Assembly (NCBI GenBank): GCA_026545225.1
Contig: CM048845.1
Coordinates: 891,001-955,000, forward strand
Direction of reading: 5' to 3'
From: Cornus controversa
Taxonomy: Eukaryota > Streptophyta > Magnoliopsida > Cornales > Cornaceae
Length of the DNA stretch: 64,000 bases
Positions within the stretch are counted from its first letter, which is position 1; the number at the start of each line of letters is the position of its first letter. Below are positions 11,088-21,994 of the stretch, one piece after another. The notes under the pieces were generated by a model that was not told the origin of the DNA, searched no databases, and was given only the letters and a program-made list of their open reading frames with translations. Made by a program: the position numbers and the translations under genes.

Positions 11088-13901
11088 TTGAATTCAGCAG
11101 ACCAAAATATACCGGCCTATCTTCATTACTCTCCATCTTCAGCAGCAGATCGACGAAGGTATAATCTGTCGACAGCAAATGAAGTTGCAGTTATATTGCC
11201 AGGAGATGGAACTCAAGTCAGTGGAATGAGAGATATTGTTGTGCGCTTGAGAGGAAATAATGAATTGATGCGAATTAGTGAATGTCACCCTGCTTATTTG
11301 CCTTTGCATTATGTTTTGTTGTTTCCTTACGGTGAGCTTGGATGGGAACCTGAGTTAAAACAGTGGAACATCCTAGATGGGAGATATACAACTAATAGAC
11401 TTACCCAGTTACAGTTCTATGCTTATCGTTTGTTTGAACGTTCTTCTGAGTACTCAACCATTTTAAGAGGCGGAAAATTATTTCAGGAGTTCATTGTAGA
11501 TGCTTGGGCCGCTACTGAGCAAAATCGACTGACATACTATAAGTTAAATCAGCCTAAACTCCGTCGGGAACTTTACCAGGGTCTGACAGATATTTCTGTA
11601 GATGGATTTGAACCACATCAAGTTGGGCAACGAATAGTGTTGCCTTCTTCATTCAGGGGTAGTCCAAGACATATGTTTGAGATCTTTCAAGATTCAATGG
11701 CAATTACTCGATACAATCAACATCCAGATATCTTCCTTACAATGACTGCAAATCCTAACTGGCATGAAATTACTTCAGCTTTATTACCACATCAACAGGC
11801 CACTGATCGTCCTGATTTAGTTGCCCGTGTTTTTGAATTGAAGCGACACGCTCTAATGATGGAGTTAGATAATAAGAAAGTGTTTGGCAAAAAAGTTGGT
11901 CATGTCTTCACAATTGAATTTCAAAAACGGGGGTTGCCGCACATGCATTTACTTATATTCCTTGAAGGTCGAAGCAAAATTCGAACATGTGCTCAGGTGG
12001 ATAAAATTGTGTCATCTGAATTTCCATATCCAAATGAAGATCCCACACTTTTTGAAACTATCAAGAGTTGTATGGTTCATGGACCGTGTGGTACTCGAAA
12101 TCCACACGCATCGTGTATGGAAAATGGAAAATGCACTAAGAGGTACCCTAAACAGTTTTCAGAAGAAACAAGTATGGACCAAGATGGTTACCCGCTATAT
12201 CGACGACGCAATGATGGTCGCGTTTATTCTGTGAGGGGACATGATGTTGATAATAGAGATGTTGTGCCATATAATCCGTATTTGTCCAGAATGTTCAACT
12301 GTCATATCAATGTGGAAGTTTGTGCGGGATTGAGATGTGTAAAATATATTCACAAGTATATTTACAAGGGTCATGATCGCACGACAATGATTTTAGGCGG
12401 CGTAGATGAGATTCAGCAATACCTTGATGCAAGGTACATCGGGCCGACAGAAGCTGCTTGGCGAATATTTGGCAATCCGATGCACGAGGAACTTCCAAAT
12501 GTTGTGAGATTACAACTTCATTTACCTGGCAAACATCAAGTTGTTTACAATGAAGCTGATTCAATGCATAAGATCATGGAACGGGCTAAGGCTGAAGTGT
12601 CAACTCTTACTGGTTTTTTTGCGCGCTGTGCTGCCAATGCAGATGCCCGCGCATTTACTTATCAAGAATTTCCCCAGCATTATGTATGGCACATTCAAGA
12701 AAAGAAGTGGACAAAAAGACAGAGGGGATTTGCAATTGGTAGAATGTACTTTGCTAACCCCAATGAAGGTGAGAGATTTTACTTGCGTTTGCTACTTACT
12801 GTTGTTAAAGGACCGCGATCCTTTGAATGTTTAAAGACCGTCAACAATATATTGCACGAAACATTCAAATCTGCATGTGTTGAAAGGGGACTTCTGGAAG
12901 ACGATGAAGAATGGGTGCAATGCCTTGATGAAGCAGCAACCATAAAAAATGGACGTCAGTTGAGAAGTTTGTTCTGTGTTATTTTGATACACTGCTCCCC
13001 ACTACAACCGCATGTGTTATGGAATAAATTTTCAATGCATATGTGTGATGATCTTGCTCGCATAATTTCTAAAGACTTTGCGATTCCCAATCCAATTGAG
13101 TCTCAAATCACGGATTATGGTTTATATCTTCTGAATCAGCTACTAAAGGAATCTGGTAAGAGTTTAACTGACTTCCCACCCTTGCCACTGCCGACTGGCA
13201 ATTGGAGTACGATAGTTGGAAACAGATTTATCTGGGAACATCATCAACTTCAAGTCGAGGCACAACAATCAGATGTTCAATTTAATGTTGACCGCCTTAA
13301 TGATGGACAACGTGCTGCTTATAGTGCAATTATTTCTTCAGTTCTCAAAAATGAAGGGACAACATTTTTCTTAAGTGGTGGTGCTGGAACAGGAAAGACA
13401 TTTTTGTATAATACAATTACAACAAAATGTCGCAGCCTTGGACTCATTGTTATCACTGTTGCTTCATCTGGTATTGCTTCTCTGTTATTGGTAGGGGGTT
13501 GTACTGCACATTCTACGTTCTGCATTCCACTAAATGTGTTGGAAAATTCAATTTGTGGGTTTACAAAACAATCGTTGCATGCAGAGTTGTTTAAGGAAGC
13601 GAAACTAATAATTTGGGATGAAGTCCCTATGCAACACAGGTATTGTGTGGAAGCTGTTGACCGCACTCTTCAAGATATTTGCGATAATGAGAAGCCATTT
13701 GGGGGTATTACTGTTGTTCTTGGAGGAGATTTCAGACAGATCTTACCAGTTATACAAAAGGGCAGCCGTGAGGAAATTGTGGGCGCAACTTTGAGACGCT
13801 CCAGACTCTGGAATCAGGTACACGTTCTAATTTTGAATTTGAACATGCGCCTGAATAGCACAGACACTGCAAATGCGGACTTTTCAAATTTCTTGACGGA
13901 G
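11088..13901 (+). CDS. Helitron Rep endonuclease plus helicase N-half
   Basis: Follows the second in-frame stop (11085-11087). Residue positions are counted from 11088. Rep: a [20 protein letters not shown] block holds the metal-binding HMH near residue 284; C-rich stretches ([20 protein letters not shown]) follow; the paired catalytic tyrosines are in [10 protein letters not shown] (Y-x3-Y) near 418-427. Helicase: Walker A GGAGTGKT near 764, Walker B IIWDEVPM near 841, then [10 protein letters not shown] near 879 and NLNMRL. The exon ends at 13901 before a GTAATA donor; reading on into the intron gives an unrelated stop at 13931. Uninterrupted length and complete motifs indicate a fairly young copy. 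Confidence 0.92.
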
Positions 13902-13989
13902 GTAATATTTCTGAAAACATACAAATTGTAATAATTTTAGTAGCGTGTTATTTTTTGACATCCCACCTTAACAATTTTTTTTTTTTTAG

Positions 13990-14757
13990 ATTGGATCAAA
14001 CTCACAAGAAAATATAGAACTTCCGCATACAATACGAAAGTGCAGGAATTTAGATGAGTTACTATGTGCAGTGTATCCAGGGTTGAGTGTTGCGAATACA
14101 GTTTCACCAAATTTTTTAAATGAGCGTACAATTCTTTCTGCCCGAAATGATGATGTTAGTACTATCAATAGTGTTGCATTAAATATATTTCCTGGGGAGA
14201 CGGTTACTTATTTTGCAGCTGACAAAATATTGGAAGATGAGTTAGTAGATCGAACCATTACTAATCGATATCCTAATGAATTTTTAAACTCATTAGATCC
14301 TTCAGGGTTACCACCCTTTGAGCTGAATTTGAAAGTAGGATGTCCGATTATGTTGTTGAGGAACATTGCGCCCAAGGATGGCCTATGCAATGGCACACGA
14401 CTGATGGTTGTCAAGTGTGCACATCGTGTAATTGAAGCACAGATTCTGACGGGAGATAAATGTGGTAATTTTGTCTTTATTCCAAGAATATCCTTGACTC
14501 CATCCTCTTCAGAAATGCCCATTAAAATGACAAGACGTCAATTTCCTGTTCGACTGGCCTATGCAATGACCATTAATAAGTCTCAAGGACAGTCTGTTCA
14601 ATTTGTTGGGGTTGATTTGCGCACACCAGTATTTAGTCACGGGCAGTTATATGTTGCACTGTCTAGATGCACCAGTTTTGAGCGTATAAGTATCCTTCTT
14701 CCAGACGACGGTCTACATTCTACAACAAATATTGTGTACCCAGAAGTTTTATTATAG
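13990..14757 (+). CDS. Helitron helicase C-terminal half
   Basis: Starts after a T-rich acceptor (AG at 13988-13989) in phase with the upstream exon. It carries the later superfamily-1 helicase motifs: [20 protein letters not shown], then [14 protein letters not shown] and [13 protein letters not shown]. An open reading stops at 14755-14757. Alternatively the exon ends at about 14736 (CCAGAA before GTTTTA) and splices to 14797, which adds the C-terminal pieces given in the next entry. Confidence 0.9.
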   Translation: MGSNSQENIELPHTIRKCRNLDELLCAVYPGLSVANTVSPNFLNERTILSARNDDVSTINSVALNIFPGETVTYFAADKILEDELVDRTITNRYPNEFLNSLDPSGLPPFELNLKVGCPIMLLRNIAPKDGLCNGTRLMVVKCAHRVIEAQILTGDKCGNFVFIPRISLTPSSSEMPIKMTRRQFPVRLAYAMTINKSQGQSVQFVGVDLRTPVFSHGQLYVALSRCTSFERISILLPDDGLHSTTNIVYPEVLL

Positions 14758-14796
14758 TGTTCTAATCAAAGTGTGTTATCCAATATAACTTTGTAG

Positions 14797-15061
14797 GACT
14801 GGGATGCTGCTGCAAGAAAAATCCGATATATCAATTCATCTTCACTGCGCAATTGGGGATGTAATGAGGTAATTCAATTTTATGTTACTCTAAATTATTA
14901 TTTTTTACATAATGTTAATATAATATAACAATTCATTTTGTGTTATTATTTTGTAGATTGTTGTATATAGTCCTTTTTTGAAGGCGAAGTACATTCATAT
15001 TGACGCAAAAATATTCTTCTCGGTAGTGAAGAAAATTTATGCTTCATCTTGGAAGAAGTAG
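14797..15061 (+). CDS. Possible C-terminal exons of the Helitron gene
   Basis: Two short exons, 14797-14868 (DWDAAARKIRYINSSSLRNW...) and 14957-15061 (IVVYSPFLKAKY...SSWKK, then TAG), have proper AG and GT borders and keep phase with each other and with the preceding exon. They show no catalytic motif. The coding assignment rests on splice sites and phase only. Confidence 0.5.
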
Positions 15062-15191
15062 AGAAGGAGAAGCGTGGTCATTGTATTTTTTGTAAACAGT
15101 AGCTAATGCAAATAGTGTTTTGTAAATATTTGTTTATTGACACGTTGATTATATAAAATCAGTTTTTATTTCAGTTCAATAATTTTTTTTT

Positions 15192-15225
15192 TTTATAGTG
15201 CTGTAGGCACGGGCAATACGCCTAG
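15192..15225 (+). other. Helitron 3' terminus
   Basis: Hairpin GTGC-TGTAG-GCAC, then GGGCAATACGC and CTAG at 15222-15225, with T following. The 160 bases upstream (TTTGTAAATATTTGTTTATT etc.) are shared with the Helitron ends at 46073-46200, 53215-53347 and 55617-55760. Confidence 0.85.
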
Positions 15226-15279
15226 TATATATATATATATATATACATTGCCTTATTTTAAATAAATTAATTAAATTTA

Positions 15280-17280
15280 GATGTTATTTGATAATTGAAT
15301 TCATTGCCTTATTTTAAATAAATAAATTAATTAAATTTGATAAACGCATTTTGAATATTATTTACATAGATAAGTGTCATTTAAAATGATATAAAACTGT
15401 AAAATTAACATTTTTTTCTTAATTTCAACACTTAAAAAGGCAACAAATTCCAACCGCACACTAAAGTAGTGACCTGTGAACCCTAATTTTATATTTGTGC
15501 TTGAAATTTTTGAACAAACTAAAACTGACTTTAACATTTATAGTATATTTTGTGCAAGATGATAGATATAACGTATCTATCACCTATGTTTTTGGATTGT
15601 GAAGGAAATTATTTATTTATTTATTTAATATTATTATTATTTTTGGCTAAATTTGTTTTTTTTTTTCTTGGAGGTTATGAGGATTTGTGATTTTTAGTGT
15701 CTTGATGTGTATGTTAAAGAGAAAACAAAATTATAAAATTTGGTCACTTTGGTTCTTCTTTGGTACTAATAAATCTTATCTCTTAAAAGAGAAAATATAA
15801 TTTCACACTTAAATATGTGTCATCACATTTGATTAATGCAAAAATATAAGCAAAAGCCATTTTTAACTCAAATAGGTTTGTTTACTCTTGATAGCCTATT
15901 TCAAATTCAAATATATAATGACAAAACCGTGCCTCTTTAAATGATTGAGATGTAAATAACACTTGAAAAATAACATACTCTCAAATAACGTCCAGCCATA
16001 CCTTGGTTGAAAAATGACAGTCGGTGGGGACACTGTAGTTGCAGTGGGAGAAGATCGAGTGGGAGCAGTGGTCACCGGAGCTGGTGTGTGCCGGAGGGAT
16101 GGTGGAGGCTCGGGAGTTGCAGCGGCAGGGGATCTCATAGCCACGGTGCTGACTTGATGTGGTGTGTAGAGGGAGCTCGGGTGCGACAGAGAGAGAGAGA
16201 AAAAAAAGAGAGTGAGATGCGTGACACAGAGCAAAAGAAGGGGAGAGAGTGAGAGAGAAGAAATACAGAGTTGCAGTTATACATATTTTTTTTCCCTCCC
16301 TTTTCTCACTCGTGCTTGCCAGCCCACACTATCCCACATTTTTTCCCTCACTTTTTTTTTACTTTTGCTTGACAGCTAACAATATGTAACCAGAACCAAC
16401 AAACCAGATTACAACCAACTAACCAGATAAAATATACTCAACCAACTAATCTGTGAGAGTAACCGGATATAATATATAAATACTAAATAAAATAAAATAA
16501 TAAATAAAATAAATAATATACACACAACCAGCAAATTGAGACTCACCTTTACATCAGCGCCGGCAGTCTAACGGCCGTGACAGCGCCGTCCAGCGGACGC
16601 GACAGCGCCGCCGCCGCCGTCGTCCCAGCTGCCCACCCCACGGATCTCTCGCCGTCATCGTGGATCGCCGTCGTTGCGCCGTCCAACAGCCGTGACAGCG
16701 ACGATCGCCGTCGTTGCGCCATCCAACAGCCGTGACAGCGATGACCAGCAGCCCGTCGTCGTCGCTCCGCCGTCGTTGCGCTGTCCAGCGGCCGTCACAA
16801 CGACGACCAGCAGCCCACCCCTCCAGTGGCGTCGCTCCAGTTTCGTTTCAGTTTGATAGAGATAGAGAGAGATGAGAGATTGCTGAGAGATAGAGATGAG
16901 ATAGAGAGAGAGAAAAGAATAAAAAAATATATGGAGAGAGAGAGAGAGAAAAGACCATTCAAATATATCAAAACCATTCAAATGGGCTAGGACTGACGGC
17001 TGACTGCAGCTATTCTGCCAAACTAACATCACATGTTATATAGATGCACATGGGCTTGGAGTCTTTTACAGAGATAGATATATAGAGATAGAGAGAGAGA
17101 AAAGAATAAAGGGTTGGTTTAATCTGAGCCGTTGATAGGGATATTAGTGGGTTGATTTTACACCGTAGATAGTGATATATATTTTGCACCCTTGGATGAA
17201 TTTTTCAAGCATTTGTGACCCTTAGATGATAAAATTATTTTGGGGGGAAATTCAAACTCAATGCTAAAATGTTATATAGA
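15280..17280 (-). repeat. Right inverted arm of the compound Helitron
   Basis: Reverse complement of 3951-6004, including the GC-rich islands and the 5' TCTATATAAC end at 17280. Near its inner border it carries a short direct duplication (CATTGCCTTATTTTAAATAA at about 15245 and 15302) not present in the left arm. Confidence 0.9.
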
Positions 17281-17732
17281 TATATATGTGTATGTGTTTG
17301 TGCAACTATGTATGTGTACATGATACATGTAAGATGTGCTAATCTGTGAACTGCGTGCGTCTGTTTTGTACTTGAACTACGCATATGGCTTTAGTAATTG
17401 TGATTTGTTTTTAGATTTTGGTTAAATTGTTGATATTCTGAATTTCTTATTTGTTTCTTGACAGAGGGATTGGATTTTTCAATGATATTAGTTGGGTGTT
17501 AGCGAAACCCTAATTTTCTTGATAATTTTAGTGTTTTATTGGGTACTGAGGGTGTGGACGATGAAGTGAGGAATAGAAACATCACTGCTTCATGTTAACC
17601 ATGTTTTGTTTAACAACACGAACATCTAAATCCGATTTCTATAGGGTTTCTTCATTTGGTTTCAGATTTTATTAATTTAATTTTTTTTTGGTAATTTTTT
17701 TGTTTTGACGGCTCGAATATTGATGGTTTCTT
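17281..17732. other. No gene seen
   Basis: AT-rich flank outside the Helitron. A few splice-site-like words are present (TTTCTTGACAG at 17455) but no open frame with recognisable content. Confidence 0.35.
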
Positions 17733-18250
17733 TATCTTTTATTCTTATGTTTTTCCTGCATAAATGTTCTAAATATTTTTGTAGCAAAATTTTTGCTCTG
17801 TTTGGTGACTGCGAAACAGGAGGAAAATGAGTAGAAAGAGAATATTGGAACCCTATGATTTTTATTTGTTTGTTGGGGTTACAAAAACAGCAATATCTCT
17901 AGATTTTCATTTTCTTTCTTCCCATTTTTTGATTCTGGTGACCAGACACAGCATGTATGGTTTCTCTGACAAAGTTCTGTATTTTGGGTTTAATGTTCTG
18001 TCGCTGTTAATGTTCTGAATATTTTTGCATAATTTTGTAATTAAGGGTGTTAAAAGAGTAATGTTCCTTGCGAAAAAATATTTCTGTACTCTGTTTGGTA
18101 GAAAAAGAAGATTGGAATTTTATGATTTTCATTTGTTTGGTTTACAAAAACAGAACCATCTACTGCATTTTTATTTCTTTTCGTTTTTTTAATTAATAAT
18201 TTTGATTATCAGACCGTGCATGTATGGTTTTTGCAAAAAGTATTATATTT
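17733..18250 (+). repeat. Tandem duplication, two diverged units of about 260 bp
   Basis: 17733-17990 and 17995-18250 share a series of blocks in the same order: GTTCT(A/G)AATATTTTTG, CTCTGTTTGGT, AGAAAGAGAATATTGGAA versus AGAAAAAGAAGATTGGAA, TTTACAAAAACAG, and CATGTATGGTTT. No coding content; it could be intronic. Confidence 0.65.
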
Positions 18251-18314
18251 ATCTTTGTATTTTTCTATAATTGTGATTTTAACTTAGTTTTTATTAATTT
18301 GTTTATATTGACAG

Positions 18315-18453
18315 CTATGTGTGGAATATTATCGTTAGAGATGTTGAAGCTATATTTGCGCTGGAATCAAAAATTGAGTATGAAGATCAAGGAGCTATTC
18401 AAACTCTTCAACAATTTTCAAGAGCACGAAATTTTAGCGGTCCAAATAAATAA
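18315..18453 (+). other. Exon-like open segment, unrecognised
   Basis: After a good acceptor (TATTGACAG ending at 18314), the frame from 18316 reads 45 codons to TAA at 18451-18453. It begins YVWNIIVRDVEAIFALESK and ends QQFSRARNFSGPNK. The composition (charged, helical, few low-complexity residues) looks like real protein, unlike neighbouring frames. No family was recognised and no upstream exon could be placed. It may be the last exon of a broken or captured gene. Confidence 0.3.
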
Positions 18454-18459
18454 ACGATT

Positions 18460-19200
18460 AAAAAAAAAAAAATCTTGAGAGTTACAAGAATTTGAAAAAT
18501 GAAAGAAATATAAAAAAATAAATAAAATAATTAGAATCTGACATGGAAGAACAAAGTTTTTTTAAAGAAATTAAGAAAAAAATAAAATTGTATTAAATTT
18601 TTTAAAAACGTATATCTGGTAAGGCAAATGTAAAAAAATTAAAATAATGTGTATAGAAGATGTACATGTAATTTTTAAAATAAGAAAATTGATGCCTAAA
18701 AATTAATTTTTTTTAAAGAAAATTAATATTTTCTTTCATATTTCTTATACATATTATTTTAATTTTAAAATTTTATTTACATGACATATTTATCTAGTGA
18801 TATCTGTTTTTAAATTTTTATTAAAATTTTGTTTTTTTAAAATATTTTTAGGAAAAATTTTGTTTATATTTTTGTTGCTTTTCAAGTTGGATTTTATTTA
18901 TTATTATTTTTTTTTTCATTTTTTATATTCCTGTAACTCTTAGGATATATTTTTTTATTCATTTTTTTAAAAACGTGGACAATCAATTTAGTGCTCCTGA
19001 ATATTTTGTTGAAGTGTTTGAATAACTTTTTATTTTAAAATTGCAGCTCTCATGCATTTTCTTGTTTTAATCGTGGAATGTTTACTTTTTCTTGTAGTAT
19101 ACACTTTTTTGAGAAGAGTAAAAGATTCTTGCAACTCTACTTATTTTCTGTACTCTAACATTGTTTAATAATTTCTTATCCCGATGCACCTTTATTGTTT
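18460..19200. repeat. AT-rich repeat related to the 53-55 kb palindrome
   Basis: Blocks here (TATTTTGTTGAAGTGTTTGA at about 19002, TTCTTGTAGTATACACTTTT at 19090, TTGCAACTCTACTTATTTTC at 19129) recur in diverged form at 54400-54430, 53510-53560 and, inverted, 55380-55500. No coding potential. Confidence 0.55.
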
Positions 19201-19232
19201 CACGATGTACACGTGCACATACGAATAATATT

Positions 19233-19396
19233 TGGGTAATGTTATTCAGGCAGAATTTATAGACAGAAAGTTTTATATATCTATTAGATGCATGTGGTAG
19301 ACTCTACCTCATATACTCATCACATGCATTCAATGGATATAAAACTTTCTGCCTATGAATTCTGTCTACAAATTCTGTCTGAGTAGCATTATTGAT
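19233..19396. mobile_element. Foldback MITE of about 160 bp
   Basis: Nearly the whole segment is an inverted repeat. The left half (TGTTATTCAGGCAGAATTTA, GACAGAAAGTTTTATAT, GATGCATGTG) pairs with the right half (CACATGCATTCAATGGATAT, AAACTTTCTGCC, ATTCTGTCTGAGTAGCATTA). Arms are about 70 bases with a short loop and no ORF, as in a small non-autonomous DNA transposon. Confidence 0.75.
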
Positions 19397-20289
19397 GCAT
19401 GAACATCCGAGTTAGATGATGCTGAGTTATCAGATGACACGTTGATGACACTGAAAGATCTTGAGTTGGCAGATCAGCGTAAAGATGGCAGGAAACCGTG
19501 ACCTTGTCACTAATTAGGGTTTTTTTGGATGCGCTTCAGTATTTTGGCCATAACTTTGGCTACAGGTGTCAGAATCGCCTTTATGATCACAATTCGAAAA
19601 ACTTGGTTCGACGCGCACGTCGTGGACACCTATTTAAAGTTGAGTGTGTGTTTTTTAGGCCAAAATCTAATGTTTTTTCCTCCGAATCCCTAATTTTAGT
19701 TATTAATTTTTTTTTAGTAATATTTATTTTGTTGATTAGGAAGAGATTCTGGGCTTGATTTGGGATAGATATTTGGCAATTTTCTTCTTTTATTTCGTAT
19801 TTTATTTTGACACGAATATTAGGTTTTTGTTATTTTTGGTAATGTTGACGAAGTTCAGCTATATAACCCGGCTTGTGGGTTGATTCGAATGTACTTTTGA
19901 TTTTGAATAATAATATTGAATAGCAGAGACTTTTCTCTGAGTTTTTGGACAATTCTCGTGCTTTCTTTCTGTTTATTTTCTGTTGTCCTTAGCCTACAGA
20001 ATAATCACTATTCTGTCCGGCGTCAATTGTCCATAATATTTTACAGCATGGGTAGAAATATTAATAATATTTATAGTTTCACAATATATACACGTTGCAA
20101 TGACCACTTATGCAAAAGTTGGAGCCCTAATCTGTAGAGATGATACAGTAGATCAAGGCATTGATATATATGTTACGTAAATTTTGACTGTGATTCCATT
20201 TTAGTACGTTGTATGCTGTTTGTTCTATATGATTTTTTCGGTGTTAGCGAGCATATCTATCAAGGAAACTCAGAAAGTAGTCAGGAGGA
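19397..20289. other. No gene seen
   Basis: AT-rich sequence with short open frames (19498-19758, 19916-20137) that are hydrophobic or low-complexity and carry no recognisable motif. Confidence 0.35.
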
Positions 20290-20430
20290 ATAAATAAAGT
20301 AGATGTAGGCTAGGGCTAGTGTATATATATATAAAAATATAGACTACTATTGTATCTATGCATATATAGACAACTAATTTTTACCACCTGACATTGTAGA
20401 GGACCTTGTCATTATCTCGCAGATTTAGGA
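20290..20430 (+). repeat. Duplicated segment, copy 1
   Basis: Matches 25460-25650 in the same orientation: AATAAATAAAGTAGATGTAG, TAGGGCTAGTGTATATATA, TTTTTACCACCTG(A/T)CATTGTA, CCT(T/C)GTCATTAT, GCAGATTTAG. In the second copy it is followed within about 60 bases by the 280-bp repeat; here a hAT-like element intervenes. Confidence 0.8.
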
Positions 20431-21105
20431 TCCGTTTGATAATCGTTTATGTTTAGTGTTTATTGTTTATAAAAATAAATTTTTACGATAAAATGTTTGA
20501 TAATTTTTGTTTTGTTTATAAATTGTCAAAACACTTTTAAAACAACACTGTTCATATGCTTCAAATCCTAAACACTAAAATGATGTTTATTGTTTATGTT
20601 TATTAAATTTTTTTTTCTTTTTTATCTAAAATAGTTATTATATTATTTTAATTAAAAATTAAAACTAAAAGTGAGAGAATGAAAAGAAAAATAATTTATA
20701 AAAAGCTATTGTTTAATGCAACGATAAAATATTAGAATTATCAAGTGTGGACAGAATTAAAGAGATAGTTACTTAGGGACACCCATGCTAAAAAAAAAAA
20801 CCTTATTTGAAGAAAAAAAATAAAAAAGTCTCAACCATCTCCTTATCAAAGAAACAAGAATAGTATTTTGTACTCATATCATTCATTCATTTTCAGAGTT
20901 GAAAGAAAAATAAAAATCAAAAAAATGAAAAAGAAAGTAGTAGCATAAGAAGTTCAAGAGAAAGAGTATGCCTTCAAATCCCTCTTCTCAGTCCATACAA
21001 ATTGGATCGAACCGAACCGTTCATTACGGTTTCGGTTCCGACTCTAAATTTTCAGAACCGTTACTACGAATCTGGTTTCAAGCCTTGGAATAGAAACTGA
21101 AACCT

Positions 21106-21146
<41 letters not shown>

Positions 21147-21700
21147 ATAATAACATTTTGTTATGTAAAAAATTTTAAACAATGAAGTTATTTTAACTAT
21201 TATAAGGTTAAATACAACTCCTATAATAATCGAATTGAACCGAACTTATTTATTCCGGTTTCAAAATTACAGAACCGTTGGGAACGGTTCTAGTTCCAGT
21301 TCTCCCAATAACTGAAAAGAACCGAATCTTGTGCATCCCTCTACTTGTTAAGGCCTTTAGGGTTGTGGGTAATTCTAGTTTTACAGTATCATTTGCAGTG
21401 TGTAAATATATATGTAACCCAATATTATTTATTTATTTTTTATGCATATTTTTTGCTCTATTATTGCTATATAGATTTGTTGTAGCATTAATTTGACTTT
21501 TTATGTAGTTTATTGTGTTGATATTTTTTATAAAAAAAATAATAATTTAGGGTTAACAAACATGTTTTTCTGTTTATGATTTTTAAAATAAGCTAAACGT
21601 TTTTTCATTATCAAACAACACTCATGTTTATGGATAAACAAAATTGTAACATAAATATTATTGATATAAATACTTAAACAATAAACACTAAACATAAACA
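20425..21700. mobile_element. Probable non-autonomous hAT-like element
   Basis: Bounded by GGATCCGTTTGATAATCG and by an inverted pair around GTTTATGTTTAGTGTTTATT (20446-20471 against 21676-21700). This GGNTCCGTTTG terminus is frequent in plant hAT-type elements. It is absent from the duplicate copy at 25.6 kb, consistent with insertion after the duplication. Inside, 20995-21335 holds a second inverted repeat of GAACCG-rich sequence ending AATCTTGTGCATCCCT, possibly another nested element, plus an (AT)n tract at 21111-21142. No transposase frame was seen. Confidence 0.45.
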
Positions 21701-21966
21701 AATATTTGTGTGTATATATTTTAAGTGTGTTAAAAAATATTTTAATTGTGTATAAAATAATTTTAAATTTATGAAAAATTACTTTAAATGTAGAATAAAT
21801 TGAAAAAATCATAACTTTTCTTTCTTAAGTTAAAACACATTCTAAATTATACTTAAATTGAAGCTGTTGGAATATTTTACTTAACAGAATTAGTTTCATC
21901 AAAAATATTAATTGTAATAAAAGTTATGGACTTGTAAGTAAAAAGATAAAAAATGAAAAGCATATA
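21690..21966 (-). repeat. About 280-bp dispersed repeat, copy 2
   Basis: Reverse complement of 2819-3090 (ACAAATATTTGTGTGTATAT to AAAAAATGAAAAGCATAT). Abuts a reversed Helitron 3' end at 21995, as the copy at 46060 also does. Confidence 0.8.
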
Positions 21967-21994
21967 TATCTATATCTATATATATATATATATT

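Larger units (their letters stand above)
9396..15061 (+). pseudogene. Helitron Rep/helicase gene, whole model
   Basis: Rolling-circle transposase (HUH Rep endonuclease fused to a Pif1-family helicase) that would nick and unwind Helitron DNA in the nucleus. Proposed exons: a (?-9432), b 9519-9542, c 9624-9701, d 9786-9842, e 10059-13901, f 13990 to about 14736, g 14797-14868, h 14957-15061 (stop TAG). Every proposed junction has AG/GT-type ends and keeps phase 0, which supports the model. The long exon e carries two in-frame TAA codons, at 10926-10928 and 11085-11087, so the copy looks inactive unless these are read through or spliced out. All catalytic motifs of Rep and helicase are otherwise present. 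The first exon and start codon were not found. Confidence 0.8.
3951..17280. mobile_element. Symmetric compound Helitron with inverted 2-kb arms
   Basis: Both outer ends read 5'-TCTATATAACATTTTAGC inward (plus strand from 3951, minus strand from 17280), each preceded by A, as at a Helitron 5' end. Both inner ends are Helitron 3' ends (small hairpin, then CTAG, then flanking T): plus strand at 15192-15225 and minus strand at 6135-6102. The unit can therefore be read as a plus-strand Helitron 3951-15225 and an overlapping minus-strand Helitron 17280-6102 sharing one core. The core carries the Rep/helicase gene. Alternative: a foldback element whose loop received the helicase-bearing core. No direct target duplication is visible, which fits Helitrons but cannot be tested well in the AT tract. 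Confidence 0.8.

Noticed and set aside
15896..17032. Minus-strand ORFs that look conserved with 4.2-5.4 kb
   Set aside because: The similarity comes from the inverted duplication of the arm and does not show coding conservation.
3951..17280. Interpretation as a Mutator-like element with long terminal inverted repeats
   Set aside because: No 9-bp target duplication or MULE transposase is visible; the termini (TC..., hairpin-CTAG) and the encoded protein are Helitron-type. Foldback history of the arms remains possible and is stated as an alternative.
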